From: Mermis nigrescens
Lineage: Eukaryota > Nematoda > Enoplea > Mermithida > Mermithidae
Assembly (NCBI GenBank): GCA_036768485.1
Contig: JAVLUZ010000223.1
Coordinates: forward strand, 4,605,893-4,669,892
DNA: 64,000 nt
Direction: 5' to 3'
The notes under the pieces were generated by a model. That model saw nothing but the letters and a program-made list of their open reading frames with translations, did not search any database and was not told where the DNA came from. Below, one piece after another: positions 44,262-57,100 of the stretch. Every line of letters starts with the position of its first letter. Position 1 is the stretch's first letter. Position numbers and translations under genes: made by a program.

Positions 44262-46890
44262 AAAGAAAAATGCTCAGATGGAAGAAAAAAGACGATTATA
44301 TGCACTTGGGGCTGTGGATTATTAAGGATGTTGAAGGAGAGGACTAGGAAAAAGGTACCTATGTATATGTCTAAAGTCGCAAAATCTGTTATAAAAAAGA
44401 GACTTTCTCTACTCAACGACGAAAAATCGAAGTATATTCTACGGCCTGCAGATTGAAATAAAATTTTGAACCAAAAAGCGATTGAAAAAGCAGCAAGTTA
44501 GCTATGCAGTAGCTATGAAAAAGTAGATGGAGTAAAGAAGGAGCAACTTTGTAAGCCAATTGAATGAAATAGCAAACATCGATGCATTCAAGACAACAAA
44601 AGAAATTGTTGGTTCCAAGCAGTAGGAAACGCATGAGCTTACGTGAAACAATACTACATGTAGGTACACTTATATGTCCGCAACGATTGAGGGTACCAAC
44701 CAATTGACGCCAGGTTTGCTTGCTATAATGCTCATGATAACAAAATAAGACACCTTCAAATACAATTGCAGATAATTTTCTATCAGCCACGATGTGAAGC
44801 AAGACTGTGTTGCGACTTGCAAGCAGTATACAAAAAGTATACATTTCAGATCATATTTATACACTCTTATGTGAAGTATTGAAAATTATTAAAGAAGGTT
44901 ACATTTCATCAGAGGCCGCAGAATATACTTCGATTCTTTTGCGTTGCTTAGAAAGAGTCTGATTTTTAACTAATTCTGCGGCTTTAGACGCATACATAGG
45001 TAGCTCTTTCCTAGTCACCTCCTTTAAATCCTTAATAATCCAAAATCCCAAATATGTTAGTCTTTCTTGTTCCAACGGATTATTTTTCTTTGCTGATACC
45101 CCACTTTTAATTAGCCTGATTTAAGTGAATCAGTCAGTAAACACATACGGTAACATGCCACAATAATAACAGCAGTCCAAGAACGCGGAAAACAATATTG
45201 TTTAGGACAGCAGCATTATTTTTTTAACCGAGACAACCTCATATTATTCAAACAGGTCAAAAGTTTTCAGCATAAACTTTGCGCAAATATTGGATGCAAA
45301 GAACACTTATGCTCAGATTCGTAATCCTGGTGTTACATAAAACATTTTGAAAAAAGCTTCTGCAACGCTCTGAAACTAAATATAATTTTAAGTGTAAACT
45401 TTACATAACTACTGAGTGTAAGAAAGATACAGTCAGATTCGTAATCCTTATCTTACAGAATATATTTTGAAAAATTCACATTTTGCAATGTTCTGATAGT
45501 AAAATAAATTTGTAGTGTAAACTACACATTAGCAATAAATTAATAGTGCGAACTTTACACAACTACTGGGTGTAGAGAAAAGTAACAGTCAGATTCGTAC
45601 TCCTGACGTTGTGTAGAACATTTTGGAGAAACAAAATTAAATTTCCTTGAGGCTCTACAACTAAAGTTAATTTACAGTGTAAACTTTACACAACCACGAA
45701 GTGTAAAAAAATTTTAGTCGGATTTGTAATCTTGACATTACTTTAATATTACGATCGACATTAATGAAAAAATTGAGTCTACACAATGGCCTATGTACGC
45801 CACTTAACGCTTTTGTGAGTGTAAACAAATGCACCCGACTGACGTATCACGTTTGATTCCTGTTACATTTTTAGACATGAGATAACGTCCAGACTCATTA
45901 CTGGATAAGTTGGCCGAAAAAAAGCATGACAGAAACACGTTTAACACATCCAAATTTTCAACTTTACACCTCCCAAAAAAGCTAAAGATTAATGTAAATA
46001 AACGCAATTTGCTGTGACGTGTACCCCTAGGAAGTACTATATTTTAATTCTATTCGACCTCTAAACGGAGATAGTGGCGAAGATAAAAACGGACAAAAAC
46101 GTATTTTTCACCATCCGCCACATTGTAAACTTCGAAAATCTGAACCTGACTCCCCATTGAGGTTAAAGAAATTCGAATTTGGACCAGTTTGTAGCCTTTG
46201 AATCGTACTACGTTTGTATGTAGAAACCTCCTGTCCCGCAAAATATTTGACATATTGACAAATCAAAAAATGGAAAAAACTTGTTTTACGCCCATTGCTA
46301 CACCCCATTTTCGAACTTTACACCATCATAAGTAACTCAATATTGAGTTTTTCCAAAGCGATTGGCTGTGACGTGTAGCCCTTAAAACGTGCTTCATTTT
46401 TTCAATATATCCCGACTTAAAACCGGAGAAGTTGATGGAGAAATCTTAGACAAACCTGTTTTTTACACCATCCACTTGTGTGTAAAATTTATACCCCTAG
46501 ATCTAACTCCGTATTAAATGTACAAAAGTTTGCTCGTCAGCAGAAAGTAGCCCTCAAAGCACAGTACATTTCTTTCACTAAAAATTTCTTGGGATCCAAA
46601 GCCGGAGTAATTGGCAGATATCAAGAAGGCAAAAACGCACCCAAAATCTGTCTTTACAACAGCAAATGCTTACACTCTCTACACTTCCCCTCGATAACTA
46701 ATGCGAGATTGAAAAAACAAAAAAATTCGTATTTAGAGAATTCAATCCTCTACAGTTCTATACCATTAAATTGTATGAGGCATGTTTTCTGAGTTGTGTA
46801 CAAGGTGGCTTAAAACCGTCAAAGATTTGTATGTTATAACGTTACGCCAAAACTTGACAGGCCCATTATCCACTCGGTATTAAGTGTAAA
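44262..46890. repeat. Long non-coding repeat, copy 2
   Basis: Diverged direct copy of 33078-36040 with the same order: a module with inverted ends (AGCAAAGAAAAATGCTC at 44262; inverted at ~45070-45097), then GTGTAAACTTTACAC-type units. ORFs of up to 143 codons here lack similarity and are broken in the other copy, so they are not called. Confidence 0.65.
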
Positions 46891-48408
46891 CAGAAACGCC
46901 TGCAAAATCTTTTTTGGAATGATCTCTAATGTTTGGCTATAAACGGCCAAAAAATTTAATATTCTCCTAAAATCGGGATTAAAAATTTTCTGGCTCACGG
47001 AGATGAGGGACAAGCAAGTTTAGGTGAGGGATCCCTATCCCTCGGTCCCCCGTTACATGTATGGTGGAGAATTGGGAAAGTTGAAGAATCGGGATGTCTG
47101 GAGAAACAGGACAGAACGAGAGAAAGTGAGCTGTTTTATGCATTTTAGACAGTGTTTTGGCTCCGAAATATCATACTTTTTAGCGATTTTTTATCACGTT
47201 GAATTTTTTCGAAATAGCTTCGATTTTTCATGTTTTGTACCCTATACAGATAACGGTGTTTTTGACTCGTCCCATCGGTTTTAAGCCTAGAAAGACACTT
47301 TATAGAAACTTTTAAAAAACTTCACGGAGCTGAAATGACATGCCATCGTTAGAATTTCCATGCTACAGGTGATACGGGCTCGGTTTCAGGACACCTAAGC
47401 CAGATTTAATCCTAATTTCAAAAGAGATCAGGGCGGTTTCTATATATTCAGCCAAAAGCCAGACTCAAGCCTGACTTCAACGTTTAAAGGCACGTGGTCA
47501 AACTTAAGCATGGTTTAAGCAGGTTTCCATATGCGCGAGCTCAAGTCAAACGTAAAAACAATGCTGAAACATACGACATCAAAATTTAACACTGCCTATG
47601 TTTATCATTTACAGGTTTAAGCCTGACTTAAGCCACAATTTAAGGAGACCGGATCCAGGATTAAGTCGCCCTGTGTCCAGGTTAAACCTAGACTAATGTT
47701 AAAACAACCAGATAAGGGTTCAAGTCTGGCTTAAGTCAGACGATATTGAAATCGGACTCTCATTTGCAGGGGAATTCAATTTATATTTGCTCAACTCGCA
47801 GGATTCATGCAACAGGATTTTCCGACTCAAACTTGCGATGAATTTTGCATTATTTAAAAAATCCACTTAAGAAAAAACCTTGCCGCGTCATTCATAATTT
47901 GCATTTTAATTTATATTTTGTCGCATGCTTTCATGTGCAACTATAGGTTTTGTTTATGCTATCAGATTTCTGCGAAAATCTTACAAATTTCAAAAGCTTA
48001 GTTTTTAGTATTTTGCTTACAAAAAAGGAATGGTTCAGTGATTTATTTTATTCTGAACCATCCTTCCGCTTAACTTTTCTTAGTTTGCCGTTGCTTCGCG
48101 CCTGATTTTCATGCGCAAATGATATTTAATAGAATTTTAATGTACGAGCACTTCTTCACACAAAATTTGAAGAAATTTCCAAATTTTCATAAAAAATTTT
48201 TTCACCGAAAAAATTCTAAATAAAATTAAGAGACTAAAAAGCCCCTTTCATTGCAATTATTTTTTCCATAAAGAATTCGGAATACGCCAGCCCATAAGAT
48301 TCCTGAGTATGATCACCATCATCCATACGCGGGCAGCAGCAACCAAATTCTAGGAGAAGTCCGATGGGGCTAAATCGCCAAAAATATAACCAAAAAATCA
48401 ATTCTGGA
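46891..48408. other. Intergenic, relic repeats
   Basis: 47060-47115 has degenerate units of the Foldback-like 17-bp repeat (GGAGAATTGGGA, GAAGAATCGGGA). 47370-47760 contains many AAGCCTGACTTAAGCC-like words, probably an old repeat. No gene. Confidence 0.4.
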
Positions 48409-48678
48409 CACACATAGGCGTGGGGGTTGGGGGGTATGCACCCCCAGAAGTTGAAATACCCCCCCCCCCAGAAATCAAAATACCCTCCCAGAAAATTTTT
48501 TTCGCTTTTTTAGCAATTTTTTGATGCCATTGGTTAGTGTTCGATGAGAAACGTCGAAAAATGGTGTTTTTTTCGCCATACGACCACTTTTAAGACCATT
48601 TTTGACCTTTGAAAATTTTTTCACCCCCTCCAGAAATTTTTTCACCCCTCCCCAGAATTTTGGTGCTGCCCACCTATG
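48409..48678. mobile_element. hAT-like MITE, family A
   Basis: 270 bp with exact 8-bp duplication ATTCTGGA at 48401-48408 and 48679-48686. Confidence 0.85.
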
Positions 48679-48686
48679 ATTCTGGA

Positions 48687-49892
48687 GGGTCTATCGGGTT
48701 TGGAGGGTTCAGATTCTGGGAATCATGTCAGACCCCTCTCCTTACGCCCATGTGCGACCACAACTGCTGATCAACAAAGGGAATTAAAAGTCAAACAACG
48801 TGAGCATAGAACCTTTACCCATACAAAAAACATATGTGTGTAGGTACATACCCTAACTGTAGAAATCATCTATTCGACAGAACATAAGAAGGAAGGAAAA
48901 ATAAAAATATTGACGCCCAATTTTGTAGCCATTTTTAGTGCACCAAAAAAATTCCCATAAGCAAGGCACGTCCCGTTATCTTTTTTGAAATTTTCATCAT
49001 TACAACTTAAATTAAGGAAACAAAGACAGATTTTTGCGAAAATTAGGCAGCGATCAAGGTTTAGACGCATATTGCTGCGTACAGGATCAGCACCACCGCT
49101 AATCATATTCAAGAATAATATAAAATTCCATGTGTTAGTGAAACCCTATTTCATTGCATTAATTATCCGAGACTGTGATAACGATAATCACCATCGTTTA
49201 CTAAGCTTGTTTTTTGTGCATTTACTTGGATTCAATCTGTTTTCGGAGACAATGCATTACTGGCACCAGCAGCTTATTCTCAATTATTTTTCTACTCGCT
49301 AATTCTTATGCAAAAAATAAAAGAGTAACACGTCTTCCAAAGTGAATGATCAGCGATAAACAAGCCAATTTATTTCTCAGATCCTTGTCTTTTCAACTGA
49401 GACTTACTCTCACGGGCTTTATGATGAAGGAAACGAGAATTAAAGGCTGCTTTAATCGAAACTCATCGGGCGGAATAGCAACCTTGTCATGGTTCCTAAT
49501 TCTACTTAGATCAGGTTCAACGCAGTCAAAAAATTATTAAATGAAAGTGGCAGTAGTAGCATCATTTGCGTTTATTGACCAGGAATAGGGGGAAAATCTG
49601 AGATTTGTCAAATGCGTTCTCGATACGCGCTTCAATTTTTTTAAATTGCTATATTCCACCTAAAAATGCTTCTTTGAAAAACTAATAACGAAAATTTTTA
49701 AGGAATAAAAATGAGCCTATAGTCTCTTTTATAAGTTTTAAAAACTATATCCGACAATAGGCAGACAGATTGCGATTATAACATTGATGAGATATATAAT
49801 TATCGTGACCTGTCGGCTAACTGTCGATAAAAATTCTTAATATTTATATTCAAAGTTATGTAAAACATGGGCTTATACGGAACAGCTAAGAG
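48687..49892. other. Intergenic, a degenerate MITE-T1 at the right
   Basis: ORFs at 48870-49112 (-) and 48985-49302 (+) overlap each other and have no recognised features. 49714-49880 is a diverged MITE-T1 copy (ACAGATTGCGATTATA). Confidence 0.4.
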
Positions 49893-49900
49893 GAAATCAC

Positions 49901-50694
49901 TAGTGTTGTAAAAGATAAGAATTTTTTGCAAGATAAAAGATAAAGATAAAGTTGAAATTTTAAAATTTAGAAGATAAAGATAAAGATAAAGTTAAAGATA
50001 AAAAATTAAGAAAGGTAAAGATAAAGATAATTTGCAAGATAAAGAAACCAAAAAAATAAAGATAAAGAAAAAGTGTACATATGTAAATATGGTCGCCTGG
50101 ACCCAGAAGAATGATGTTTGTGAAGTGCGATAAACGAGAGTGGGTGATGTAAAACAGCCAACTGAATGCCCTAATTTTTACACCTGAGATCAAAGAGGTG
50201 ATAGGCATTAAGCGCACATAAATGTAGGTTTGGCGGTTTGCCCGCGGTATCTGACAGACCCACGTACTACTACTACTGGCAGACAGCAAGTCACTTCTTT
50301 CTTTTCACAAGCATCAAAACCCTGCTCTGTGCGCCTGTACAAAGTATAGTCGCAACAGCTATTGATTTTTTCAAACTTCTCAATGTTCCCCAGGCTTGGA
50401 CTTAGATTAACGTGGGTGCTAGTCGTAGTACTCCCGCTTAGATTGGTATCACTTCCGCTTACTTTGGTTGATATACAGGCATTAGTTTAGGCCGCATGCC
50501 ATCGGGTTTAAACAATCGTTTTCTTTTCTTTTCTTGTATCCTTAAAACTTGAATGCTTCTAAATATATTTCACGTCAAACCTGCATTTTGGATTACATGC
50601 TAACTTATGAACATACTTTATCTTTTTTGCAAGATAGATAAGATAAAGATAAAGATAAAAAATCGTCAAGATAAAGATATCTTTTACAACACTA
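49901..50694. mobile_element. 794-bp hAT-like element with GATAAA repeats
   Basis: Inverted ends TAGTGTTGTAAAAGATA / TATCTTTTACAACACTA. Exact 8-bp duplication GAAATCAC at 49893-49900 and 50695-50702. Subterminal arrays of AAGATAAAGATAAAG occupy 49910-50070 and 50625-50680. No transposase. It lies 235 bp past the chitin synthase stop, possibly in its 3' UTR or just beyond. Confidence 0.85.
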
Positions 50695-50929
50695 GAAATC
50701 ACCAAAACACTTTTAACATATGGTGTAGAATGAGTTAGAAATAAGGATTAAAGAAAGAAAGAAGTGGATAATAAATGAGTTAAAATAGAGAGTAGAGTAT
50801 TAATTCCAAAATTTTAATTTTAAGTTACTATTTTAATATTGATGAAAGGATGCCGAGTGTCACACTAAAGATATACAAGTATGTAAGTATATGATTCGGT
50901 GCTTCTGCCGCACATTCCTCTACTGGAAC

Positions 50930-51171
50930 TCAAGATTCAGCCTTCTGCTGCACTTCCTTTTGATCACTGTCTTTAGATATTATAATTTTAGACGAAGAGG
51001 AATCAATCTGATGTTCGTTGTCTGAGTTTTGAGGCGAGACGACTGAGCGACCAACTTTTACCACGAACTTCGTATCTAAAGTCTTTCGGAATGGGTTTTC
51101 ACGACCTTCGCTATTCGCAAAACTAGGCTTCGATGACAAAACCGGACGATTTTGAAAGAAATGTTCTAGAC
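50930..51171 (-). CDS. Chitin synthase last exon
   Basis: 242 bp, acceptor TTGTTTTCCAAG, stop TGA at 50930-50932. Encodes a Ser-, Lys- and Glu-rich tail (LEHFFQNRPVLSSKPSFA...). The phase fits the preceding exon. No family motif is expected here, so the call rests on reading frame and splice signals. Confidence 0.72.
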
Positions 51172-54100
51172 CTTGGAAAACAAATTAATTTCTTTACTTA
51201 AATACACACGAATTTCAAAAATCTATTGCTTTCTCAGATATGTAGCGATATCATTAAAAACTCCTATCATATTATTTATTTGAAATTTCTTGCAGCAAGT
51301 TCCTATTTGGTACGAATGAAAAGATGATTCTTTTGTTGTTCGAAAGGCAACGGTTGATTGAATTGTCTCTCCAATCTTTAATTATTCCGAATAAACACCG
51401 TTTTTGCTTCCAGCTGGGCAAAGTTTAAAAGAAACAAAACTTATTTATACTCGTATCAATTCACTTCAATTTCAGCTGAAATATTGTAGCAAAATCTACA
51501 GTTTCGGCCATATTTGAGCAAGACCGGAATTCTGAGCGCGGTCCAAGAATTTCAAAGAGTGACAATGGACCAAGAAAATGTTACAGATGGAAACTGATGT
51601 TTTACGACGCTTCTAGTAAGCTTCTGAGAATTGGCATGAAACCATTGCGAAAAAACAAGAGAATATTTTTCGAAAATAACCTTATGGTGGCCCAACCGAT
51701 TTTTCAAAGAGATTTTACACCTCCGGATGGTCTAAATCCTACTAATCATAGGTGGGCGGCACCAAAATTCTGGTGGGGGTGCAAGATTTTTCAAAGGTCA
51801 AAAAAGGGCTTTAAAAAATGGTGGTATGGCGAAAAAACACCGTTTTTCAATGTTTCTCATCGAGCACTATCCATTGACATCAAAAAATTGCGAAAAAAAT
51901 TTCGAAAATTGAATTCTGGGGGTATTTTGGTCTCTGGGGAAGTATTTTGGTTTCTCGGGGGGGGGTGCATACTAACCCCCACGTCTATGCACGGTTTCGA
52001 GCTATGTATGTATAAAAGGGTCAGCTCGGTATAAATTCAGTCAAAGACTTATTAAGAAAGTTAAAACATTTGTAAATTTATAAAAAAACATAAAATCTCA
52101 CAATGCAACCTCATAATTCACAACCCGTAAGTGACTTTTATTTGATTTAGCGATTCGATTTTGGTCCGTTTTCGGCGCGATTTTGCTAGAACTTCTCCAA
52201 AAAACTCTGCTCATTTTGGCTCTAATTTTGCCTACGTTATTCCGATTTTTTTCTATTTCTCTATTCTGGAATCTATATTTCAGACCTTATGTCAGTCTGA
52301 TTCTCTAAAGCACTCGGAAATTTAGGTTTACTTGCGGGGCTTCTTATTTACACAGAACAAATTGCAACCAGGCGTTCACCGTAGTCGATCGACGATATTT
52401 AGCTCTTCAGTTTGCAGAAGGAACACATGGAAAATTATGCAGGAATGTAAAGCAACTTTTTGAGAGTACAGAAAATCGAAAAAAAACAAATAATTTTGAG
52501 CTTATTCCTTCGGCAACGGTCATGAATTTACAATTTTCCATTTCAATCAGGTAAGATTGTGAAAATTTGCAGTGTGGATCAGACATTCGCAGCCTGGGAA
52601 TTCTGGGGGGTTAAATTTTAAAGTGCCTTTCTCGGGTCCAAAAATGATTGGTACGCGTCAAAAGCATCATTCGGCGTTTCTGGAGCATAAAAACATATGA
52701 AAATTTTGGAAAATATAAAAAATTTGAACAAATTGATCAAAATATAGTCAAAACATGGATATATGGCGCGAAGCGAATAAAATTCTACACTTTTGAGCAA
52801 ATAGATCGCTAAAAACGCTTCAAGAACTACCTTTTCTACAAATCTTTTTAAAAATTTTTGAAACCTTCGAAAGATCGCGAATTCATAAGGGAGTAAGACT
52901 TTTTCTGGGGATGTAAAGCACACCCCTTCAATTCCCCCCAAGATCATGCATGGTTCGGATACAAAAAAACGTTAAAGTATCGATTTCGTACCTTCATAAT
53001 GTTCGCCATTCTTCATGCTGGTGATCGCAGCCGAAAAACGTCGTCTAAAAGCAGCGTCCAGAGTTTCGACACCGGATAATCGAGCACTTCTGCGACTAAT
53101 TTCTAGATTTTTGACCACTCGTCTACGACTCACGCTCCTGAGGACTTGCTGAAGCCCCGACGCTTCTGCCCTTTCAACATCAAAGGCCTCTGAATTCTCA
53201 GAACTAACGGGATCCACACACACTTCCTTCATTGATTGCATATGGCGAGCCAATTCAACCGCTTTTTCAGCGTATTCACACTGATTGAGTGGTCGCTAAA
53301 GTTAAGAGATTGAAAGTCAAATAAAATGAGTTCAAGTACCTGAAAAATATTTCTTCTTTTGTTTGGTCGATTAAGGTGATAATATAATCATAATTCATCG
53401 AATGCGTTGTTTGTTATTTTTTGTGCTTTTGCTTGCAATAATAAGTCTACTGAAACAAATTTTAAAGCCTGTTGTATAAAAATCAGCTGTTCTAGGTATC
53501 TTTCGCGATATTTTATTCCAAAAGTGCCCATGTTTATCATCCTTTCGCAACCAAATGGCAATGCTTTGATCGTATTATGTTCAATTAGATTTAGTTTTCT
53601 AAATTGATTCGTGCTTCTAAGTTGTAGACAGGAAGGGCATCATTAGAAACATAAAAAAGTGTTTTTAAAATGTTCTTTAGGTACATAGTGCACAACAAGA
53701 TTCATCAAAAAAGCTCGAGTCATCATCTCCGCTCGTCAGATTATATGCAATACGAAATTTTTCAAGATGTTTCGCACAGCATGACCGCTCTGAGGTGCCA
53801 AACTGATTTTTCAGCTAAAATGACCCTTAAAATCGGCACGAGCATTAAAATAGCGCAAAAATGATAATTCACCGTTTCAGGTCGACTTTAAGCATTTTTT
53901 AAAGTTAATTTTTGTTCGTCTTTAGCCTTAATTCTGGTTTATTTTCCCCAGACAATTATACCTTTTGTCCCTCGGAATGTGAGTCCCCACATGCATGCAT
54001 GTCTGTTGTTGGCCATTTACATTCTGAATAAACCCCTCTACAATTCACTGAATAAATGACGGATGAAATGAAACCCAAACTACGAAACTCGACACATATT

Positions 54101-57100
54101 ACAATAACGACTGATCGAAATCCAGAAAAATAGTGCTAATCGCGCTAAAATCAAATGTTGGCAGGCACCCTACTCAGTGATCGACCCGGCTCAAGAAAAA
54201 TCCGGGCCCGGGATTGGGCTTACATGCTTAAGGATATACACGTATATGTATTTATTAAGGTATGACGTTAATATGTTTACGGAAAACCTATATATGTATA
54301 TAATTAGTATAAACATCAATAAATAAAATATGTAGTAAGTTTAGACAGATATAGTAAGACAAAAATACATACAAAATTTAAAAATACAAGTTAAAGATAC
54401 AAGATAAGTTATGACAACAGGTTTTAATCATAGAGGTAAGATAATGCTTTTTGTAGAAGATTTTACAAGTTATTAATATATTTTTATTATTAAATTTAGC
54501 TTTCGCTTTTGTTAAGAAGACTTTGCCATTTATGTACATATATGATATATATTTTTAAAATTAAATTCAGCTTAGCTGTATGCCAAGTGGTCGGTCGAAG
54601 CTAGATATCCCGACCATTTTCCACCATCAATGACCTTGGTTGCAGCTTGAAGAATAAATAAATTCATCCTTCAATTCATAAACAATATTTTTGACACAAG
54701 CTGTTTCGGTTTCCAAAGTCATTAAAGCAGTCATAAAAAATTTTGGGCGCTTTGCGCCGAATCGTTTCTCAGCGAAAACATTTATTTTATTTCAAGTGCA
54801 TAATTAAAAAGAATCTAGTAGCTTATTGTAGTTATTCTAGCGTTCTTTGTCTGCACCTTCCGAATTATCGAGCGCTCTTTCATGTTACATTAAATTTCAT
54901 AGAAAAGGCAGCATACACATTTAGCATTCATTGTATCAGCTCATTCCTGCTGCATCGCATAATTTTGGCAGAATAATACATTCACTGACGCCCGTGGCCA
55001 GCACAGCTCTGTAAGGAACTTGCAATATACCTTTGAGGGCAAGAAAAATGAGGATATGACTATAGTCTGTTTCATTTAACTTTGCGGTTTTCTCTTCAAT
55101 TTAAGCTGAACGAATCAGGCTACAAATGTTGTTTAAAATTGTGTTGCAGTAATGCGGCTTCACACCGGCAAACTTCTCGGCATAATTCGATATACTGTAG
55201 AATATCAAAATTATGGCGTTAGTTTAAAGCATTTTTGTAGGCACTTTAAATTTTTCAAAAACCTTAAAGCTTAATGAAACGGAGATTAGCTACAAAAGTG
55301 AATCATAGATGTCCTTAAATAATTTTAGTTTGTAGAACTGTGTGTGACATAGATCTTAACGAATCATAATAAATATTAAATCTTAGCTGATCCCTGCTGC
55401 AGTTCCAGGACTGGATGGAAAGTTTTTGGTTATAAGCTTCGCAGTGCTACCACTTGCTACATTCATATGCTGGAACGGTCTATCACTATTCAAGCTGCAC
55501 AGTATACATTTATAAATACAAATCAGACTCTTAGCTGGACTGCACTGCAGTAATTCATGGCGAAATGACGCATAAAAACACAGAAATTATGAAATAGAAA
55601 GTAAATGTGAACGCAATGTTCAGAGGTAGGAGGATATGACGATGAGCAGATGCGCACAGGAAGGCCCAAAATAGTCTGGAATATCAGTTTTAATCTATTT
55701 ACAGAGACAAATGTTGCTAATGTGATGGTACCGTTCGGACATAACTTCTAAAAGTTCTAAAATTTTGTTGTCAATCAGGGCCGGGCCCTTTTCAGCCGAG
55801 CCCCGGGCCTGCCCTGACCGACCGGGTTCGGTCCGGGCCCGGGCACCCAGTCGATCACTGACCCTATTGCAGCTATGGGGTGAAATTTTAGGCAAAGTAC
55901 TTTTGTATAAAGTATATTTTGGTAAGGTTTCATCGAAAATTGTATGTTTAATATAAAAATGAAATTGTGGACAGATATGTAGGATAACAAAAAGAGTAAT
56001 TGGTGTACTTTAAAGACACATAAGTATAGTCTGCTTTACCTAAATTTGTGCATAACCTTCAAGAATTTGCAGTTAACTGACGAATCAAGATAATTGCATC
56101 GAGTTGGTACATATAGTTACTAGAGACCGGATGGTTAAGGGCAGCAGCTTTTTTTCCGAGGACGGATTTGAACTCAGTTCATCTAAAAACGGCGAAAAAC
56201 ATAGTTTTAGCGCATTCCATAACCTTTTTTTGCCATTATTTGCTCTTATTTATATTATTTGTCCTTGTTTCCGCCTAGAATGCACAACTTGACTAGTAAA
56301 TTTATACCTAATTTTGTATTTTTCAGGTAAAACACACTTAAAATGTGGCAAAATTGGTTGGTCGGTGATGCTTTGGTATATTATTGTTTGTTCCAATAAG
56401 TGAAAGCACATTCAATGCTTTTGTAGATCGTTCAAAACTAGTTGGACGACATGCAAAAAGTTAGTAAAAATCAGGCACGAATTCACAGGGGGCGTAAAGG
56501 CGGCCGCCCCTGTCGTCAAGAAATATTTAGGCACAATGTATGTTTTTAACGATTTTAGTAATTTTTCAACGATTTTTCAAATTTTTCCGGTACTCGCGCC
56601 GGGTAGGACTCATACGTGGGCAGCAAGAAAATTCTGGGGGGAGGTGCAAGATTTTTTTGAAGGTCAAAAAATGGCCTTAAAATGGTGGTATGGCGATAAA
56701 AACACCATTTTTCGACGTTTCTCATCAAGCACTATACATTGGCATCGAAAAATTGCGAAAAAAGCGAAAAAATTTTTAAAAATTGAATTCTAGGGGGTAT
56801 TTTGATTTCTGGGGAGGTATTTTGGTTTCTGGGGGGTGCATACCCCCAAACCCCCACGCCCAGGTGTGGTAGGACTCATTAATGACATTTACTGATTTTC
56901 TAGGCGCTCTAAAAACTTTATTTTTAAGTCAGAAGAGTTGTTCATGTACCGAACAAGAATTGTTTTAATTCTTAAAAAGATTTCTGAGTATTTTTGGAGC
57001 TTTATACCGATTTTCGCGCTAATTTTGCGCGTTTTTCGTGCGTAGAAAATTTTTTACAGAATTTCCATTTTTTCAGATCACAAATGATTCTGTCTCTCAA

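Noticed and set aside
44413..44844. 143-codon minus ORF
   Set aside because: It lies in the long repeat and the matching position at 33.2-33.8 kb is not open over the same length.
50032..50289. Hydrophobic minus ORF (part of 49960-50289)
   Set aside because: It covers the interior of a hAT-like element and GATAAA repeats; the hydrophobicity comes from TTT/CTT runs.
54600..55000. 77-codon ORF at 54743-54976 as a possible gene in the chitin synthase intron
   Set aside because: It is inside a non-autonomous hAT element and has no recognised features.
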